Notes: generated by a model not told the origin, from the sequence alone. A stretch of 64,000 nucleotides of DNA from Arenimonas sp049195245 (GCF_049195245.1 NZ_JBMIRR010000022.1:1-64000), one strand, 5' to 3'. Counted from the stretch's first letter, positions 16,723 through 25,592 are shown. Numbers and translations: made by a program.

Positions 16723-17718
16723 ATGTCCGACTCCGCCAAGACCATCCCGCTGCAGGTGCTGGGTTCGCCCCTGGTCGAGGGCGTGAAGCAGCTGGGCGGC
16801 GACAAGATCGGCAAGAGCCCGGTCAAGTTCGACGAAAACGCGCCGATCCTGCGGAAGCCCAGCTGGATCCGGGTGCGCATTCCGGCCGGCAACGCGGTGG
16901 CCAAGCTCAAGTCCAAGCTTCGCGAGAACCGCCTGGTCACGGTCTGTGAAGAGGCCAGCTGCCCCAACATCCACGAGTGCTTCAGCCACGGCACCGCCAC
17001 CTTCATGATCCTGGGCGAGGTGTGCACGCGCCGCTGCAGCTTCTGCGACGTGGCCCACGGCCGGCCCAAGCCGCCGGATGCCAGCGAGCCGGCCAGCCTG
17101 GCCCGCACGGTGGCCGACATGGGCCTGCGCTACGTGGTGATCACCTCGGTGGACCGCGACGACCTGCGCGACGGCGGTGCCCAGCATTTCGCCGACTGCA
17201 TCCGCGAGGCCCGCGCGCTGTCGCCCGAGCTCAAGATCGAGATCCTGACCCCGGATTTCCGCGGCAAGGGCCGCATGGACCGCGCCCTGGAAATCCTGGC
17301 CACGAACCCGCCCGACGTGTTCAACCACAACCTGGAAACCGTGCGGGAGCTGTATGCCAACGTGCGCCCCGGCGCCGACTACGACTGGTCCCTGCAGCTG
17401 CTGCAGCGCTTCAAGGCCCAGCACCCGGGCGTGCCCACCAAGTCGGGCATCATGCTGGGCCTGGGCGAGGACCACGACCAGGTCCTGGGCGCGCTGCGCG
17501 ACCTGCGCGCCCACGACGTGGACATGGTCACCATCGGCCAGTACCTGCAGCCCACTCCGCACCACCACCCGGTGATCCGCTACTGGACCCCGGACGAATT
17601 CAAGACCCTGGAAACCGAAGGCCTGGCGATGGGCTTCACGCACGTGGCTTCGGGCCCGATGGTGCGCTCGTCCTACCATGCCGACCGCATGGCCGCCGAC
17701 GCCGGCTACGTGGCTTAA
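16723..17718 (+). CDS. lipA: Lipoyl synthase LipA (radical SAM)
   Basis: A 331-residue radical SAM enzyme inserting two sulfurs into octanoyl-lysine. Both cluster motifs are present: the auxiliary cluster CEEASCPNIHEC and the SAM cluster CTRRCSFC. Other family blocks are TFMILGEVCTR, YVVITSVDRDDLRDGGAQHF, VFNHNLETV, TKSGIMLGLGE and QYLQPTPHHHPV. The terminal RSSYHADR motif is also kept. Directly downstream of lipB. Confidence 0.98.
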   Translation: MSDSAKTIPLQVLGSPLVEGVKQLGGDKIGKSPVKFDENAPILRKPSWIRVRIPAGNAVAKLKSKLRENRLVTVCEEASCPNIHECFSHGTATFMILGEVCTRRCSFCDVAHGRPKPPDASEPASLARTVADMGLRYVVITSVDRDDLRDGGAQHFADCIREARALSPELKIEILTPDFRGKGRMDRALEILATNPPDVFNHNLETVRELYANVRPGADYDWSLQLLQRFKAQHPGVPTKSGIMLGLGEDHDQVLGALRDLRAHDVDMVTIGQYLQPTPHHHPVIRYWTPDEFKTLETEGLAMGFTHVASGPMVRSSYHADRMAADAGYVA

Positions 17719-17859
17719 AGCTCCCGTTCACGCCCCCGTGTGTTGCAGGCAGGGTGCTGTTCACGGCACGTTTCCCCGGTATCGTGCCTTATCACTATTG
17801 GCACACGCCCGGTCCCCGCGCCGGGCGCATGCTGACCTCCTGACGCCTCTGGAACCGAC

Positions 17860-20025
17860 ATGCTCAAGCACAAGCTGATCGCCCTCTCCGCCGTGCTGCC
17901 GCTGGCCCTGGCCGTGGCCGCCACCACGTCGCCCGCGCCGGGCCCGACGCCGGCCGCCAGCTACCAGCCCAGCGCCGAGCAGGCCGCGGCCGCGCGCATG
18001 GTCTACGGCATCCTGTCCGACAGCCGCTACGTCTACCGCGCCAAGCCGCTGGACGATGCGCTGTCGACCGAAATCCACCGCCGTTACCTGGAATCGCTCG
18101 ACGGCCAGAAGCTGTTCTTCACCCAGGCCGACATCACGCGCTTCCAGCCCTTCGCGCAGCGCCACGACGACGCCATCAAGAACCAGCAGCTCGGCGCCGC
18201 CTACGACATCTTCCGCACCTACGTGCAGCGCGTGGACGAGCGCGTGGCCTTCGCGCGCGCGCTGCTGGCCAAGCCCTTCGACTTCAGCACCGACGAGACC
18301 TGGGCCTACGACCGCGAGGACGCGCCCTGGGCCGCCGACAGCAAGGCCCTGGACCAGCAGTGGGCCAAGTACGTCAAGAACGACGCGCTGCGCCTGCGCC
18401 TGGCCGGCCGCAGCCAGGACGAGATCCGCAAGACGCTGGACAAGCGCTACGCCGGCCTGGCCTCGCGCGTGCACGAGCTGCGCGCCGACGACGTGTTCGA
18501 AACCTTCATGAATGCATACGCGACCTCGATCGACCCGCACACCAGCTACATGTCGCCGCGCAGCGCCGAAAACTTCAACATGCAGATGCGGCTGTCGCTG
18601 GAGGGCATCGGCGCGGTGCTGCAGCGCCAGGAAGAGTTCGTGGTCATCCGCACCATCGTGCCGGGCGGCCCCGCCGGCACCGGCGGCAAGCTCAAGGTCG
18701 GCGACCGCGTGGTGGCCGTGGGCCAGGGCGCCAGCGGCCCGATGACCGACGTGGTGGGCTGGCGCATCGACGACGTGGTGGCGCTGATCCGCGGCAAGAA
18801 GGGCACCCAGGTGCGCCTGGACGTGCTGCCGGCCGAGGCCGGCGTGGACGCCAAGCCGCAGCTGGTCAGCATCGTGCGCGACAAGGTCAAGCTCGAGGAG
18901 CAGGCCGCGCAGAAGCGCGTGATCACGGTCGGCGACCGCCGCATCGGCGTGGTCGAGCTGCCCACCTTCTACCTGGACTTCGACGCCCGCCGCCGCGGCG
19001 ACAAGGACGCGCGCTCGGCCACGGTGGACGTGGCCAAGCTGCTGCGCGAACTGCGCACCGAAAACGTCGACGGCGTGGTGATCGACCTGCGCGACAACGG
19101 CGGCGGCTCGCTGCTGGAAGCGGTCGAGCTCACCGGCCTGTTCATCGACCAGGGCCCGGTGGTGCAGGTGCGCGAGACCGGCGGCCGCGTCAGCGTGGAA
19201 GCCGACGACGAAACCGGCGTGGCCTGGGACGGCCCGCTGGCGGTGCTGGTGAACCGCAGCTCGGCCTCGGCCTCGGAAATCTTCGCCGCCGCCATCCAGG
19301 ATTACGGCCGCGGCCTGATCATCGGCGAGCCGACCTTCGGCAAGGGCACGGTGCAGAGCCTGATCGACCTGGACCGCTTCCCGCGCAAGGACGACACCAA
19401 GTTCGGCCAGGTGAAGCTGACCGTGGCGCAGTTCTTCCGCGTCGACGGCGGCACCACCCAGCACGCCGGCGTGGTGCCCGACCTGCAGTTCCCGGTCAGC
19501 CTGGACGCCAGCGAGTACGGCGAGAGCAGCTTCGACAACGCGCTGCCCGCCACCCGCATCGCGCAGGCCCCGCACGGCAACCTGGGCAACTTCAGCAAGC
19601 TCAGCCCGCAGCTGCGCGCCCAGCACGAGGCGCGCGTGGCCAAGGACCCGGAGTTCAGCTGGTGGTCGCAGGACGTCGCCACCTTCCGCGCCGAGCGCGA
19701 GAAGAAGGTGATCTCGCTCAACGAAGGCGTGCGTCGCGCCGAGCGCGACCGGCTGGAGGCCGAGCGCAAGCAGCGTGACGCCGAGCGCAAGGCCGCCGGC
19801 CTCGACACCGATGCGCTCGCCCGCGCCGACGACGGCCTGAGCAGCAGCGAGCGCAGCGTGGCCGAGCAGGCCGCCGACGAGGAAGCCGCCAAGAAGCGCC
19901 CCGATCCGCTGCTGCGTGAATCGGCCGCGATCCTGGCCGACGCCCTGGACCTGCTGTCGGGCGACACCTCGCTGACCGCGCAGGTGCTGCCGGTGACGCG
20001 CCAGGCCAAGGTCTGGGCGGAGTAA
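17860..20025 (+). CDS. prc: Carboxy-terminal processing (tail-specific) protease Prc
   Basis: A 721-residue periplasmic S41 protease, close to E. coli Prc (682). A signal peptide covers ~residues 1-24. A helical N-terminal part (HRRYLESLDGQKLFFTQADI) is followed by a PDZ domain (~240-335), the protease core and a DUF3340-type C-terminal domain. The Ser/Lys dyad is Ser470 (NRSSASASEIFAAA) and Lys495 (EPTFGKGTVQ), the same 25-residue spacing as E. coli Ser452/Lys477. Prc degrades selected periplasmic proteins, including murein hydrolases and PBP3 tails, which fits its place after the cell-wall genes. The 141-base gap after lipA holds a GC-rich hairpin near 17810 but no clear promoter. Confidence 0.95.
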   Translation: MLKHKLIALSAVLPLALAVAATTSPAPGPTPAASYQPSAEQAAAARMVYGILSDSRYVYRAKPLDDALSTEIHRRYLESLDGQKLFFTQADITRFQPFAQRHDDAIKNQQLGAAYDIFRTYVQRVDERVAFARALLAKPFDFSTDETWAYDREDAPWAADSKALDQQWAKYVKNDALRLRLAGRSQDEIRKTLDKRYAGLASRVHELRADDVFETFMNAYATSIDPHTSYMSPRSAENFNMQMRLSLEGIGAVLQRQEEFVVIRTIVPGGPAGTGGKLKVGDRVVAVGQGASGPMTDVVGWRIDDVVALIRGKKGTQVRLDVLPAEAGVDAKPQLVSIVRDKVKLEEQAAQKRVITVGDRRIGVVELPTFYLDFDARRRGDKDARSATVDVAKLLRELRTENVDGVVIDLRDNGGGSLLEAVELTGLFIDQGPVVQVRETGGRVSVEADDETGVAWDGPLAVLVNRSSASASEIFAAAIQDYGRGLIIGEPTFGKGTVQSLIDLDRFPRKDDTKFGQVKLTVAQFFRVDGGTTQHAGVVPDLQFPVSLDASEYGESSFDNALPATRIAQAPHGNLGNFSKLSPQLRAQHEARVAKDPEFSWWSQDVATFRAEREKKVISLNEGVRRAERDRLEAERKQRDAERKAAGLDTDALARADDGLSSSERSVAEQAADEEAAKKRPDPLLRESAAILADALDLLSGDTSLTAQVLPVTRQAKVWAE

Positions 20026-20045
20026 GCGTTTCCGCAAGATCCGGA

Positions 20046-20070
20046 TAGCCGGCGCCGCGTGCGCCGGCTA
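20046..20070 (+). terminator. Stem-loop after prc, likely terminator
   Basis: A perfect 10-bp stem (TAGCCGGCGC at 20046-20055 with GCGCCGGCTA at 20061-20070) and a 5-base loop, 20 bases after the prc stop and 10 bases before the next start. The following GTTTG is a weak U-tract, so it may be a partial terminator or may limit translation of the downstream gene. Confidence 0.6.
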
Positions 20071-20080
20071 GTTTGAGCGC

Positions 20081-20950
20081 ATGGAAACCCACGCCATCGC
20101 CCGCCCCACGCCCGACCGCCGCCTCGACCATGCCCGTCGCCTGCTGGACCAGCAGGACCTGGGCCTGGACGCGCTCGGCGCCGCCGTCGGCCTCAGCCCC
20201 ACGCATCTGCAGCGCCGCTTCCGCGAGGTCTTTGGCCTGAGTCCGGCCGAGTACCGGGCTCAGCGCCGCCTGGCCACGCTCAAGCGCGGCCTGCGCGCAG
20301 GGCAGGGCGTCACCCGCGCGCTGTACGAAGCAGGCTATGGCTCGCCCAGCCGCGTTTATGAAGACGGCGCCGCCAAACTGGGCATGCCGCCGCTGGCCTA
20401 CGGCCGCGGCGGCGAAGGCCTGCAGATCCGCTGGTCGCTGGTGGCTACCGTGCTCGGCCAGGCCCTGGTCGCGGCCACCGAGCGCGGCATCTGCGCGGTG
20501 TCCCTGGGCGAGGACGCCAACGCGCTGGAGCGCGAACTTCGCGAGGAGTTCCCACGCGCGCAGCTGCAGCGGGTGGACAGCGGCCGCGATGCCTTCCTGG
20601 CGCCGAGACTGCGTGCGGTCGCCGACGCGCTGGCGCAGAAGTCCGGCCAGGTGCCGGTGGAACTGATCGGCACCGCGTTCCAGCAGCGCGTGTGGCAGGC
20701 CCTGATGAAGATTCCCGCGGGCCAGACCCGCAGCTACGCCGAGCTCGCCGTCGAACTCGAGGCCCCACGCGCCGCGCGTGCCGTGGCCCGCGCCTGCGCC
20801 AGCAATCGCGTGGCGGTGCTGGTGCCCTGCCACCGCGTGATCCGCGGCGACGGCACGCCGGGGGGCTATCGCTGGGGACTGCCGCGCAAGCAGGCGCTGC
20901 TGGGCGCAGAATCCCGGTCCACCCCACGGGCCAAGCAGACGCGCGAATGA
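20081..20950 (+). CDS. Ada-like fusion: AraC-type HTH plus O6-alkylguanine-DNA alkyltransferase
   Basis: A 289-residue DNA-repair/regulatory protein. Residues ~15-100 form an AraC double HTH (LDALGAAVGLSPTHLQRRFREVFGLSPAEYRAQRRL). Residues ~115-280 are the suicide methyltransferase with GTAFQQRVWQAL, PAGQTRSYAELA and the acceptor Cys250 in VPCHRVIRGDG. The N-terminal zinc/phosphotriester domain of E. coli Ada (four-Cys site) is absent, so it resembles the shorter Ada-like fusions. It repairs O6-methylguanine; whether it activates genes without the zinc domain is unknown. Its TGA overlaps the following transporter gene. Confidence 0.92.
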   Translation: METHAIARPTPDRRLDHARRLLDQQDLGLDALGAAVGLSPTHLQRRFREVFGLSPAEYRAQRRLATLKRGLRAGQGVTRALYEAGYGSPSRVYEDGAAKLGMPPLAYGRGGEGLQIRWSLVATVLGQALVAATERGICAVSLGEDANALERELREEFPRAQLQRVDSGRDAFLAPRLRAVADALAQKSGQVPVELIGTAFQQRVWQALMKIPAGQTRSYAELAVELEAPRAARAVARACASNRVAVLVPCHRVIRGDGTPGGYRWGLPRKQALLGAESRSTPRAKQTRE

Positions 20951-21834
20951 CCCCCGACAAACCGGCCGCGCCGTCCGCCCTCGCGGTCGGCCTGGCGCTC
21001 GCCTCGGTCTACCTGGTCTGGGGATCGACCTATCTGGCGATCCGCGTCGGACTGGAAGGCTATCCGCCCTTCCTGATGGGTGGCCTGCGCTTCCTCGCGG
21101 CCAGCGCGGTGTTCTACGCCTTCCTGCGCTGGCGCGGCCACGCCCCGCCCACCCGCGCGCAGTGGAAGAACGCCGCGGTGATGGGGTTTTTCATGATGCT
21201 GATGGGCAATGGCCTGGTGAACTTCGCCGAGCAGTCGGTGTCCTCGGGCCTGGCGGCGATTGCCGTGGCCTCGATGCCGCTGTGGGCGGCGCTGTTCGGC
21301 GTGATGAAACGCCAGCATCCCAGCCGCGGCGAGTGGCTGGGGCTGGCGATCGGTTTCGTCGGCGTGGTGTGGCTGAACCTGGGCAGCGAGATGCGCGCCA
21401 GCCTCGGCGGCATGCTGGCGCTGCTGATGGCGCCCATCGCCTGGGCCTGGGGCTCGGTGTGGAGCCGTGGCCGCGACCTGCCCGCGCCCTTCATGAGCAC
21501 GGCGGCGCAGATGATCTGCGGCGGCGTGGCAATGACGGCGCTGGGCCTGGCGCTGGGCGAACGCATCGTCGAGGTCCCGCCGCTGCGGGCCACGCTGGCC
21601 GTGGGCTACCTGGCGGTGTTCGGTTCCATCCTGGCCTTCAGCGCCTACGTGTGGCTGCTGCAGAACGTGCGCCCGGCGCTGGCCACCAGCTATGCCTACG
21701 TCAACCCGCCGATCGCGCTGCTGCTGGGGGCGTTGCTGCTGGGCGAGCGCTTCGAGGCCAGCGCGGTGGGGGCGATGGGGGTGATCCTGTTGGGGGTGGT
21801 CATCATTACGCGGGCGAAGGCGCGGGTGGGGTGA
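20947..21834 (+). CDS. EamA/DMT-family transporter (YedA-like)
   Basis: A 295-residue drug/metabolite transporter with ten predicted membrane helices in two EamA halves. Typical motifs are LASVYLVWGSTYLAIRVGLEGYPPFLMGGLRFLAA, FAEQSVSSGLAAIAVASMPLWAALFG and NVRPALATSYAYVNPPIALLLGALLLGERF. It probably exports a small metabolite; the substrate is unknown. ATGA overlap with the Ada-like gene (20947-20950) means the two are translated together, an unusual partner for a DNA repair protein. Confidence 0.9.
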   Translation: MTPDKPAAPSALAVGLALASVYLVWGSTYLAIRVGLEGYPPFLMGGLRFLAASAVFYAFLRWRGHAPPTRAQWKNAAVMGFFMMLMGNGLVNFAEQSVSSGLAAIAVASMPLWAALFGVMKRQHPSRGEWLGLAIGFVGVVWLNLGSEMRASLGGMLALLMAPIAWAWGSVWSRGRDLPAPFMSTAAQMICGGVAMTALGLALGERIVEVPPLRATLAVGYLAVFGSILAFSAYVWLLQNVRPALATSYAYVNPPIALLLGALLLGERFEASAVGAMGVILLGVVIITRAKARVG

Positions 21835-21889
21835 CGCGGTTTTTTGACGCGGATTTTTTTGACGCGGATTGACGCGGATGGACGCGGAT
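21833..21889. repeat. Degenerate GACGCGGAT tandem repeats (left block)
   Basis: Five copies of GACGCGG(A/T)T start at 21833, 21846, 21861, 21871 and 21881, i.e. at steps of 13, 15, 10 and 10 bases, two separated by T-runs. The first begins at the last codon of the transporter gene. The T-runs could also help end transcription. The block has a mirror-oriented partner on the other side of the small gene. Confidence 0.8.
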
Positions 21890-21899
21890 AGAAGCTGGT

Positions 21900-22283
21900 T
21901 TATGGGTCGGGGGCCGGGTGGGCTTTGGTGCCTCTCAGGATTGCCAGGCGGGCGAGGAACCAGGGGCGGCTTTCCATGGGGGCGCTTTTGCCGCAGCGGA
22001 CGCGGTAGGGCTGGCCGCTGAGGCTGCTGCGGGTGGCGGCCAGGTCGATGAAGGTTTCGGTGTCCGGCAGCGGCGTGCGCTTGCGGACGTGCTCGTACTT
22101 GCGGCGCAGGTGGCCGGCCGCCCGCGGGCCGTCGTACCAGCGGCCATTGCGGTTGAACTCGCAGCCCGAGGACGCCAGCCCGGCGATCAGCGCCGTGACC
22201 TCCCGATCCACCTCCGCCGGCTCAGCGGCGCCACACCATCCCGCAAGCGAACAAAGTGCAAGCAGGACCAGCAGCCTCGTCAT
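21900..22283 (-). CDS. DUF5329 family exported protein
   Basis: A 127-residue protein with a signal peptide (TRLLVLLALCSLAGWCGAAEP). The body carries the DUF5329 pattern SSGCEFNRNGRWYDGPRAAGHLRRKYEHV, ETFIDLAATRSSLSGQPYRVRCG and a terminal WFLARLAILR, with two conserved cysteines likely to pair in the periplasm. Function is unknown. The ATG at 22283 is chosen; a GTG at 22289 is in frame and equally possible, and neither has a clear ribosome site. It stands alone between two repeat blocks of opposite orientation. Confidence 0.8.
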   Translation of the reverse strand: MTRLLVLLALCSLAGWCGAAEPAEVDREVTALIAGLASSGCEFNRNGRWYDGPRAAGHLRRKYEHVRKRTPLPDTETFIDLAATRSSLSGQPYRVRCGKSAPMESRPWFLARLAILRGTKAHPAPDP

Positions 22284-22350
22284 CCGCACAGGACGCCGCT
22301 CATCTGCACAAGGCTCTATCCGCTTTCATCCGCGCAAATCCGCGGCCAAA
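22277..22350. repeat. Degenerate ATCCGC-type repeats (right block), inverted relative to left block
   Basis: From the first codons of the DUF5329 gene outward there are copies of (C/A/T)ATC(C/T)GC(G/A): at 22281, 22301, 22321, 22331 and 22341. The last three are the best conserved. Read on the minus strand these are GCGGAT units, so the block is the reverse complement type of the GACGCGGAT block at 21833-21889. Apart from the repeats I see nothing in this gap. Confidence 0.62.
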
Positions 22351-22352
22351 AC

Positions 22353-22916
22353 CTACGCCCCCGGACACGCCCCACCGCCCTCCACCCAGGTCCTGAATGC
22401 CGCCACGAACTCCGCATGCGGCACCGGCACCGGCGCTCGCTCGCCGCCCGGCTCCCAGCCCCACAGCACCAGCTTGTCTTCGCTGACGTGCTTGAGCATG
22501 GCCTCGAAATCGCGGCCGCCGTTGAGCGACTCGTCCTGGATCATCCGGCACAGCTCGGGTGCCGACAGGCCGATCCAGGCCATCTTCATGTCCGGCGGCG
22601 GCAGCGCCCAGTGCGGTGCGCCCGGCGGTGCGTGCGGCCCATAGCTGGCCGGCGGATTGGACTCGGCGTGGCAGGCGCTGCAGGGCAGGCCCGGCGCGCC
22701 CTTGCCTTCCGGGCCGCGCACCACGTTCTGCGCATGCGGCAGGCCGGCGTCGAACTGCAGCGGCGCGTCGCCCGGGATGTGGCAGTTCTGGCAGCGCGGA
22801 TGCTGGAACACCTGCTGCACGGTGGCGAAGGCGGCGACGGCCGCCTGCTTTTTTTCCGTGGAAGGACCGCAGGCGGCCAGCGGCAGGGCAAGGGCAAGCA
22901 GGATGAGGCTGCGCAT
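22353..22916 (-). CDS. Dihaem cytochrome-like lipoprotein (partner of molybdenum hydroxylase)
   Basis: A 187-residue lipoprotein. The ATG at 22916 has GAGGAG 7 bases upstream. A signal peptide with lipobox LAAC ends near residue 16. Two c-type haem motifs are present, CQNCH and CSACH, about 50 residues apart; later WIGLSAPELCRMI and LVLWGWEPGGERAPVP are family-like blocks. It likely takes electrons from the periplasmic molybdenum hydroxylase encoded just upstream (10-base gap) and passes them to the respiratory chain. Similar genes are often annotated as an isoquinoline 1-oxidoreductase subunit. Confidence 0.82.
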   Translation of the reverse strand: MRSLILLALALPLAACGPSTEKKQAAVAAFATVQQVFQHPRCQNCHIPGDAPLQFDAGLPHAQNVVRGPEGKGAPGLPCSACHAESNPPASYGPHAPPGAPHWALPPPDMKMAWIGLSAPELCRMIQDESLNGGRDFEAMLKHVSEDKLVLWGWEPGGERAPVPVPHAEFVAAFRTWVEGGGACPGA

Positions 22917-22926
22917 GATCATCTCC

Positions 22927-25083
22927 TCAGCCCGCCGCCAGCTGCAGGGGCAGCTCGCGCAGGCGCTGTCCGGTGAGTGCGAACACTGCATTGGCGACCG
23001 CCGGCGCCACCGGCGGCACGCCGGTTTCGCCGATGCCGCCCATCTTTTCGCCGCTGTCGAGGATGTGCACCTCTACCACGGGCATTTCGTTGAGACGCAG
23101 CACGCGGAAGTCGTGGTAGTTCGATTCGACCACGCGGCCGTCCTTGAAGCTCAGGCGGCTGTGCAGCGCCGCGCTGAGGCCAAAGGCGACGCAGGACTCC
23201 ATCTGCGCGGCGACGTTGCCGGGATTCACGGCCATGCCGCAGTCGACGGCCACCACCACGCGATGCACGCGCGGCGCACCGTTCTCGATCGAGACTTCGG
23301 CCACCTGCGCGCAGAAGCTGCCGAACGAAGCGTGCACCGCGATGCCGCGGGCGCGGCCTTCGGGCAGCGGCTGTCCCCAGTTCGCCTTTTCGGCGGCCAG
23401 GTTGAGCACGCCCAGGTGGCGCGGATCGTCCTTGAGCAGCTTGCGGCGGTATTCCACCGGGTCCTGCCCGGCGGCGCTGGCCAGTTCATCCACCAGCGAC
23501 TCCATCACGAAGCCGGTGTGGCTGTGGCCCACCGAGCGCCACCACAGCACCTTGATGCCGGTCTGCGGCGAATGCAGGTCCACGCGATGGTCCTTCACCG
23601 CCTTGAGGTAGGGCGAATCCGACACGCCCTCGACCGAGGTGTGGTCGATGCCGTTGTGCACCATCATCGCTTCCATCGGCGTGCCGGTGGCCAGCGACTG
23701 GCCCACCAGCACCTGGTGCCAGGCGGTGGGCAGGCCATCGTCGCCCAGCGCGACCGCAGCCTTGTGCAGGAAGGCCGAGCGGTAATAGCCGCCGCGGATG
23801 TCGTCCTCGCGGGTCCAGACCGTCTTCACCGGCACGCCCGCAGCCTTGGCCACGTGCACCGCCTCGCTGACGAAGTCCGATTCCGCGGTGGCGCGGCGGC
23901 CGAAGCCGCCGCCGAGGAAAGTCGTGTGGATGGTGACCTGCTCGGGCTTGAGGCCGGTGATGGCGGCGGCCGACATCTGTTCCAGCGTCTGGAACTGGGT
24001 GCCGGTCCAGATCTCGCATTGGTCGTCGCTGATCTTCACCGTGCAGTTGAGCGGCTCCATCGGCGTATGCGCCAGGTAGGGCAGCAGGTACTCGGCCTCA
24101 ACTTTCTTGCCGGTCGCGCCCGACAGCGCCGTGGCGGCGTCGCCGGCCGTGGCGGCCGGCATGCCCTCGGTGCCGGCCAGGCGGCGGAACTCCTCGCGCA
24201 GCGCGTCGCTGTCCAGGCCCGCGTTCGGACCCAGGTCCCACTGGATCTCGAGCGCATCGCGGCCGAGCTTGGCCGCCCAGAAATGATCGGCGACCACGGC
24301 CACGCCGCTGGGCACCTGCACGACCTGGCGCACGCCGGGAATCGCCTTGGCGACGCTGTCGTTGAACGAAGTGACGGTGGCGCCGAACACCGGCGCGCGC
24401 GCCACCAGCGCCGTCATCAGGCCATCGAACTGCACGTCCATGCCGAAGATGGCGCGGCCGGTGATCTTCTCCAGCGAATCCAGCCGCTTCGGCGACTGGC
24501 CGATGACCTTCCAGTCCTTCTTTTCCTTGAGCGCGACGTTCGCCGGCGCCGTCAGCTGCGACGCGGCGTCGGCGAGTTCACCGTAACGCGCACGCTGGTC
24601 GCCGGCGATCACTTCGCCATTTTCGGTGCGGCATTCCGAGGCGGCTACGCCGAACTTCGCGGCCGCCGCCTGCACCAGCAGGGCGCGCGCCGTGGCGCCC
24701 GCGTTGCGGTAGCGGTCGAATTCCGAAAACGTAGTGGTGGAGCCGCCGGTGCCCTGCATGCCGAACACCGGGCTGGCGTACACCGGCGCGGCGGGCGCGT
24801 GCTCGACCTTGATCTTCGACCAGTCGGCGTCGAGTTCTTCGGCGATCAGCATCGGCAGCGTGGTCCAGATGCCCTGGCCCATTTCCGAATGCGCCAGCAG
24901 CACGGTGACGCTGTCATCGGTACCGATGCGCAGGAAGGCGTTGGGCGTGAACCCGCCCGCGGGCTCCTGCGCCATCGCGAAACGGCGTGCGCCCGGCACG
25001 GTGAAGGCCACCACCAGGCCACCGCCGAGAACGGCGCTGGCCTTGAGGAAGGTTCTGCGGGAAAGCGAGGTTTCGACGTTCAC
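22927..25083 (-). CDS. Xanthine dehydrogenase family molybdopterin-binding subunit, Tat-exported
   Basis: A 718-residue large subunit of a two-subunit molybdenum hydroxylase, closest in type to IorB/aldehyde dehydrogenases. The GTG at 25083 has a GGAG site; the frame upstream overlaps the [2Fe-2S] gene and is rejected. A Tat signal SRRTFLKAS is at residues 8-16. Cofactor-binding blocks include GMQGTGGSTTTFSEFDRYR, FLGGGFGRRATAESDFV and GIGETGVPPVAPAVANAVF, whose Glu is the expected active-site base. There is no FAD subunit gene nearby, so electrons should leave through the [2Fe-2S] subunit and cytochrome c. The substrate (aldehyde or N-heterocycle) is not determinable. Confidence 0.92.
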   Translation of the reverse strand: MNVETSLSRRTFLKASAVLGGGLVVAFTVPGARRFAMAQEPAGGFTPNAFLRIGTDDSVTVLLAHSEMGQGIWTTLPMLIAEELDADWSKIKVEHAPAAPVYASPVFGMQGTGGSTTTFSEFDRYRNAGATARALLVQAAAAKFGVAASECRTENGEVIAGDQRARYGELADAASQLTAPANVALKEKKDWKVIGQSPKRLDSLEKITGRAIFGMDVQFDGLMTALVARAPVFGATVTSFNDSVAKAIPGVRQVVQVPSGVAVVADHFWAAKLGRDALEIQWDLGPNAGLDSDALREEFRRLAGTEGMPAATAGDAATALSGATGKKVEAEYLLPYLAHTPMEPLNCTVKISDDQCEIWTGTQFQTLEQMSAAAITGLKPEQVTIHTTFLGGGFGRRATAESDFVSEAVHVAKAAGVPVKTVWTREDDIRGGYYRSAFLHKAAVALGDDGLPTAWHQVLVGQSLATGTPMEAMMVHNGIDHTSVEGVSDSPYLKAVKDHRVDLHSPQTGIKVLWWRSVGHSHTGFVMESLVDELASAAGQDPVEYRRKLLKDDPRHLGVLNLAAEKANWGQPLPEGRARGIAVHASFGSFCAQVAEVSIENGAPRVHRVVVAVDCGMAVNPGNVAAQMESCVAFGLSAALHSRLSFKDGRVVESNYHDFRVLRLNEMPVVEVHILDSGEKMGGIGETGVPPVAPAVANAVFALTGQRLRELPLQLAAG

Positions 25084-25136
25084 GGGGGTTCTCCGTTGAA
25101 CTGCAGCGCCGCCGGGACCGGCGGCGCGAAGGGGAA

Positions 25137-25592
25137 TCAGGCCTTGCCGATCTCGGCGGCGCGGTGCACGGCGGCGCGGATGCGCGGATACGTGCCGCAG
25201 CGGCAGAGGTTGCCGCTGAGCGCGGCATCGATCTGGGCATCGTCGGGATTGTTGACCACCTGCAGCAAGGCCACGGCGGCCATGATCTGGCCCGACTGGC
25301 AGTAGCCGCACTGCACCACATCCAGCTCGGCCCAGGCCTTCTGCACCGGATGGCTGCCGTCGGCCGACAGGCCTTCGATGGTGGTGACCTTGCGCGCGCC
25401 GATCGCCGAGACCGGCGTGACGCAGCTGCGCAGCGGCGTGCCGTCCACGTGTACCGTACACGCGCCGCACTGCGCGATGCCGCAGCCGAACTTGGTGCCG
25501 GTGAGTCCCATCAGGTCGCGCAACACCCAAAGCAGCGGCATGTCGGCGGGCGCATCGACCTCGTGGTCGGTGCCATTCACGGAAAGCTTCAT
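25137..25592 (-). CDS. [2Fe-2S] subunit of molybdenum hydroxylase
   Basis: A 151-residue electron-transfer subunit with both clusters: plant-type Cys37, Cys42, Cys45, Cys57 (CGIAQCGAC...C) and the helical domain cluster Cys94, Cys97, Cys129, Cys131 (CGYC ... CRC). No signal peptide, so it probably rides out of the cell with the Tat-tagged large subunit, as in related periplasmic enzymes. The ATG at 25592 is preferred over 25598, because the GGG of the ribosome site is better spaced. Upstream of the large subunit by 53 bases. Confidence 0.95.
   Translation of the reverse strand: MKLSVNGTDHEVDAPADMPLLWVLRDLMGLTGTKFGCGIAQCGACTVHVDGTPLRSCVTPVSAIGARKVTTIEGLSADGSHPVQKAWAELDVVQCGYCQSGQIMAAVALLQVVNNPDDAQIDAALSGNLCRCGTYPRIRAAVHRAAEIGKA

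Noticed and set aside
17761..20037. 758-codon minus-strand frame opposite prc
   Set aside because: Shadow frame; prc has signal peptide, PDZ domain and Ser/Lys dyad.
22657..25305. 882-codon plus-strand frame opposite the molybdenum hydroxylase genes
   Set aside because: No domain, biased residue use; the minus strand has Tat signal and cofactor motifs.
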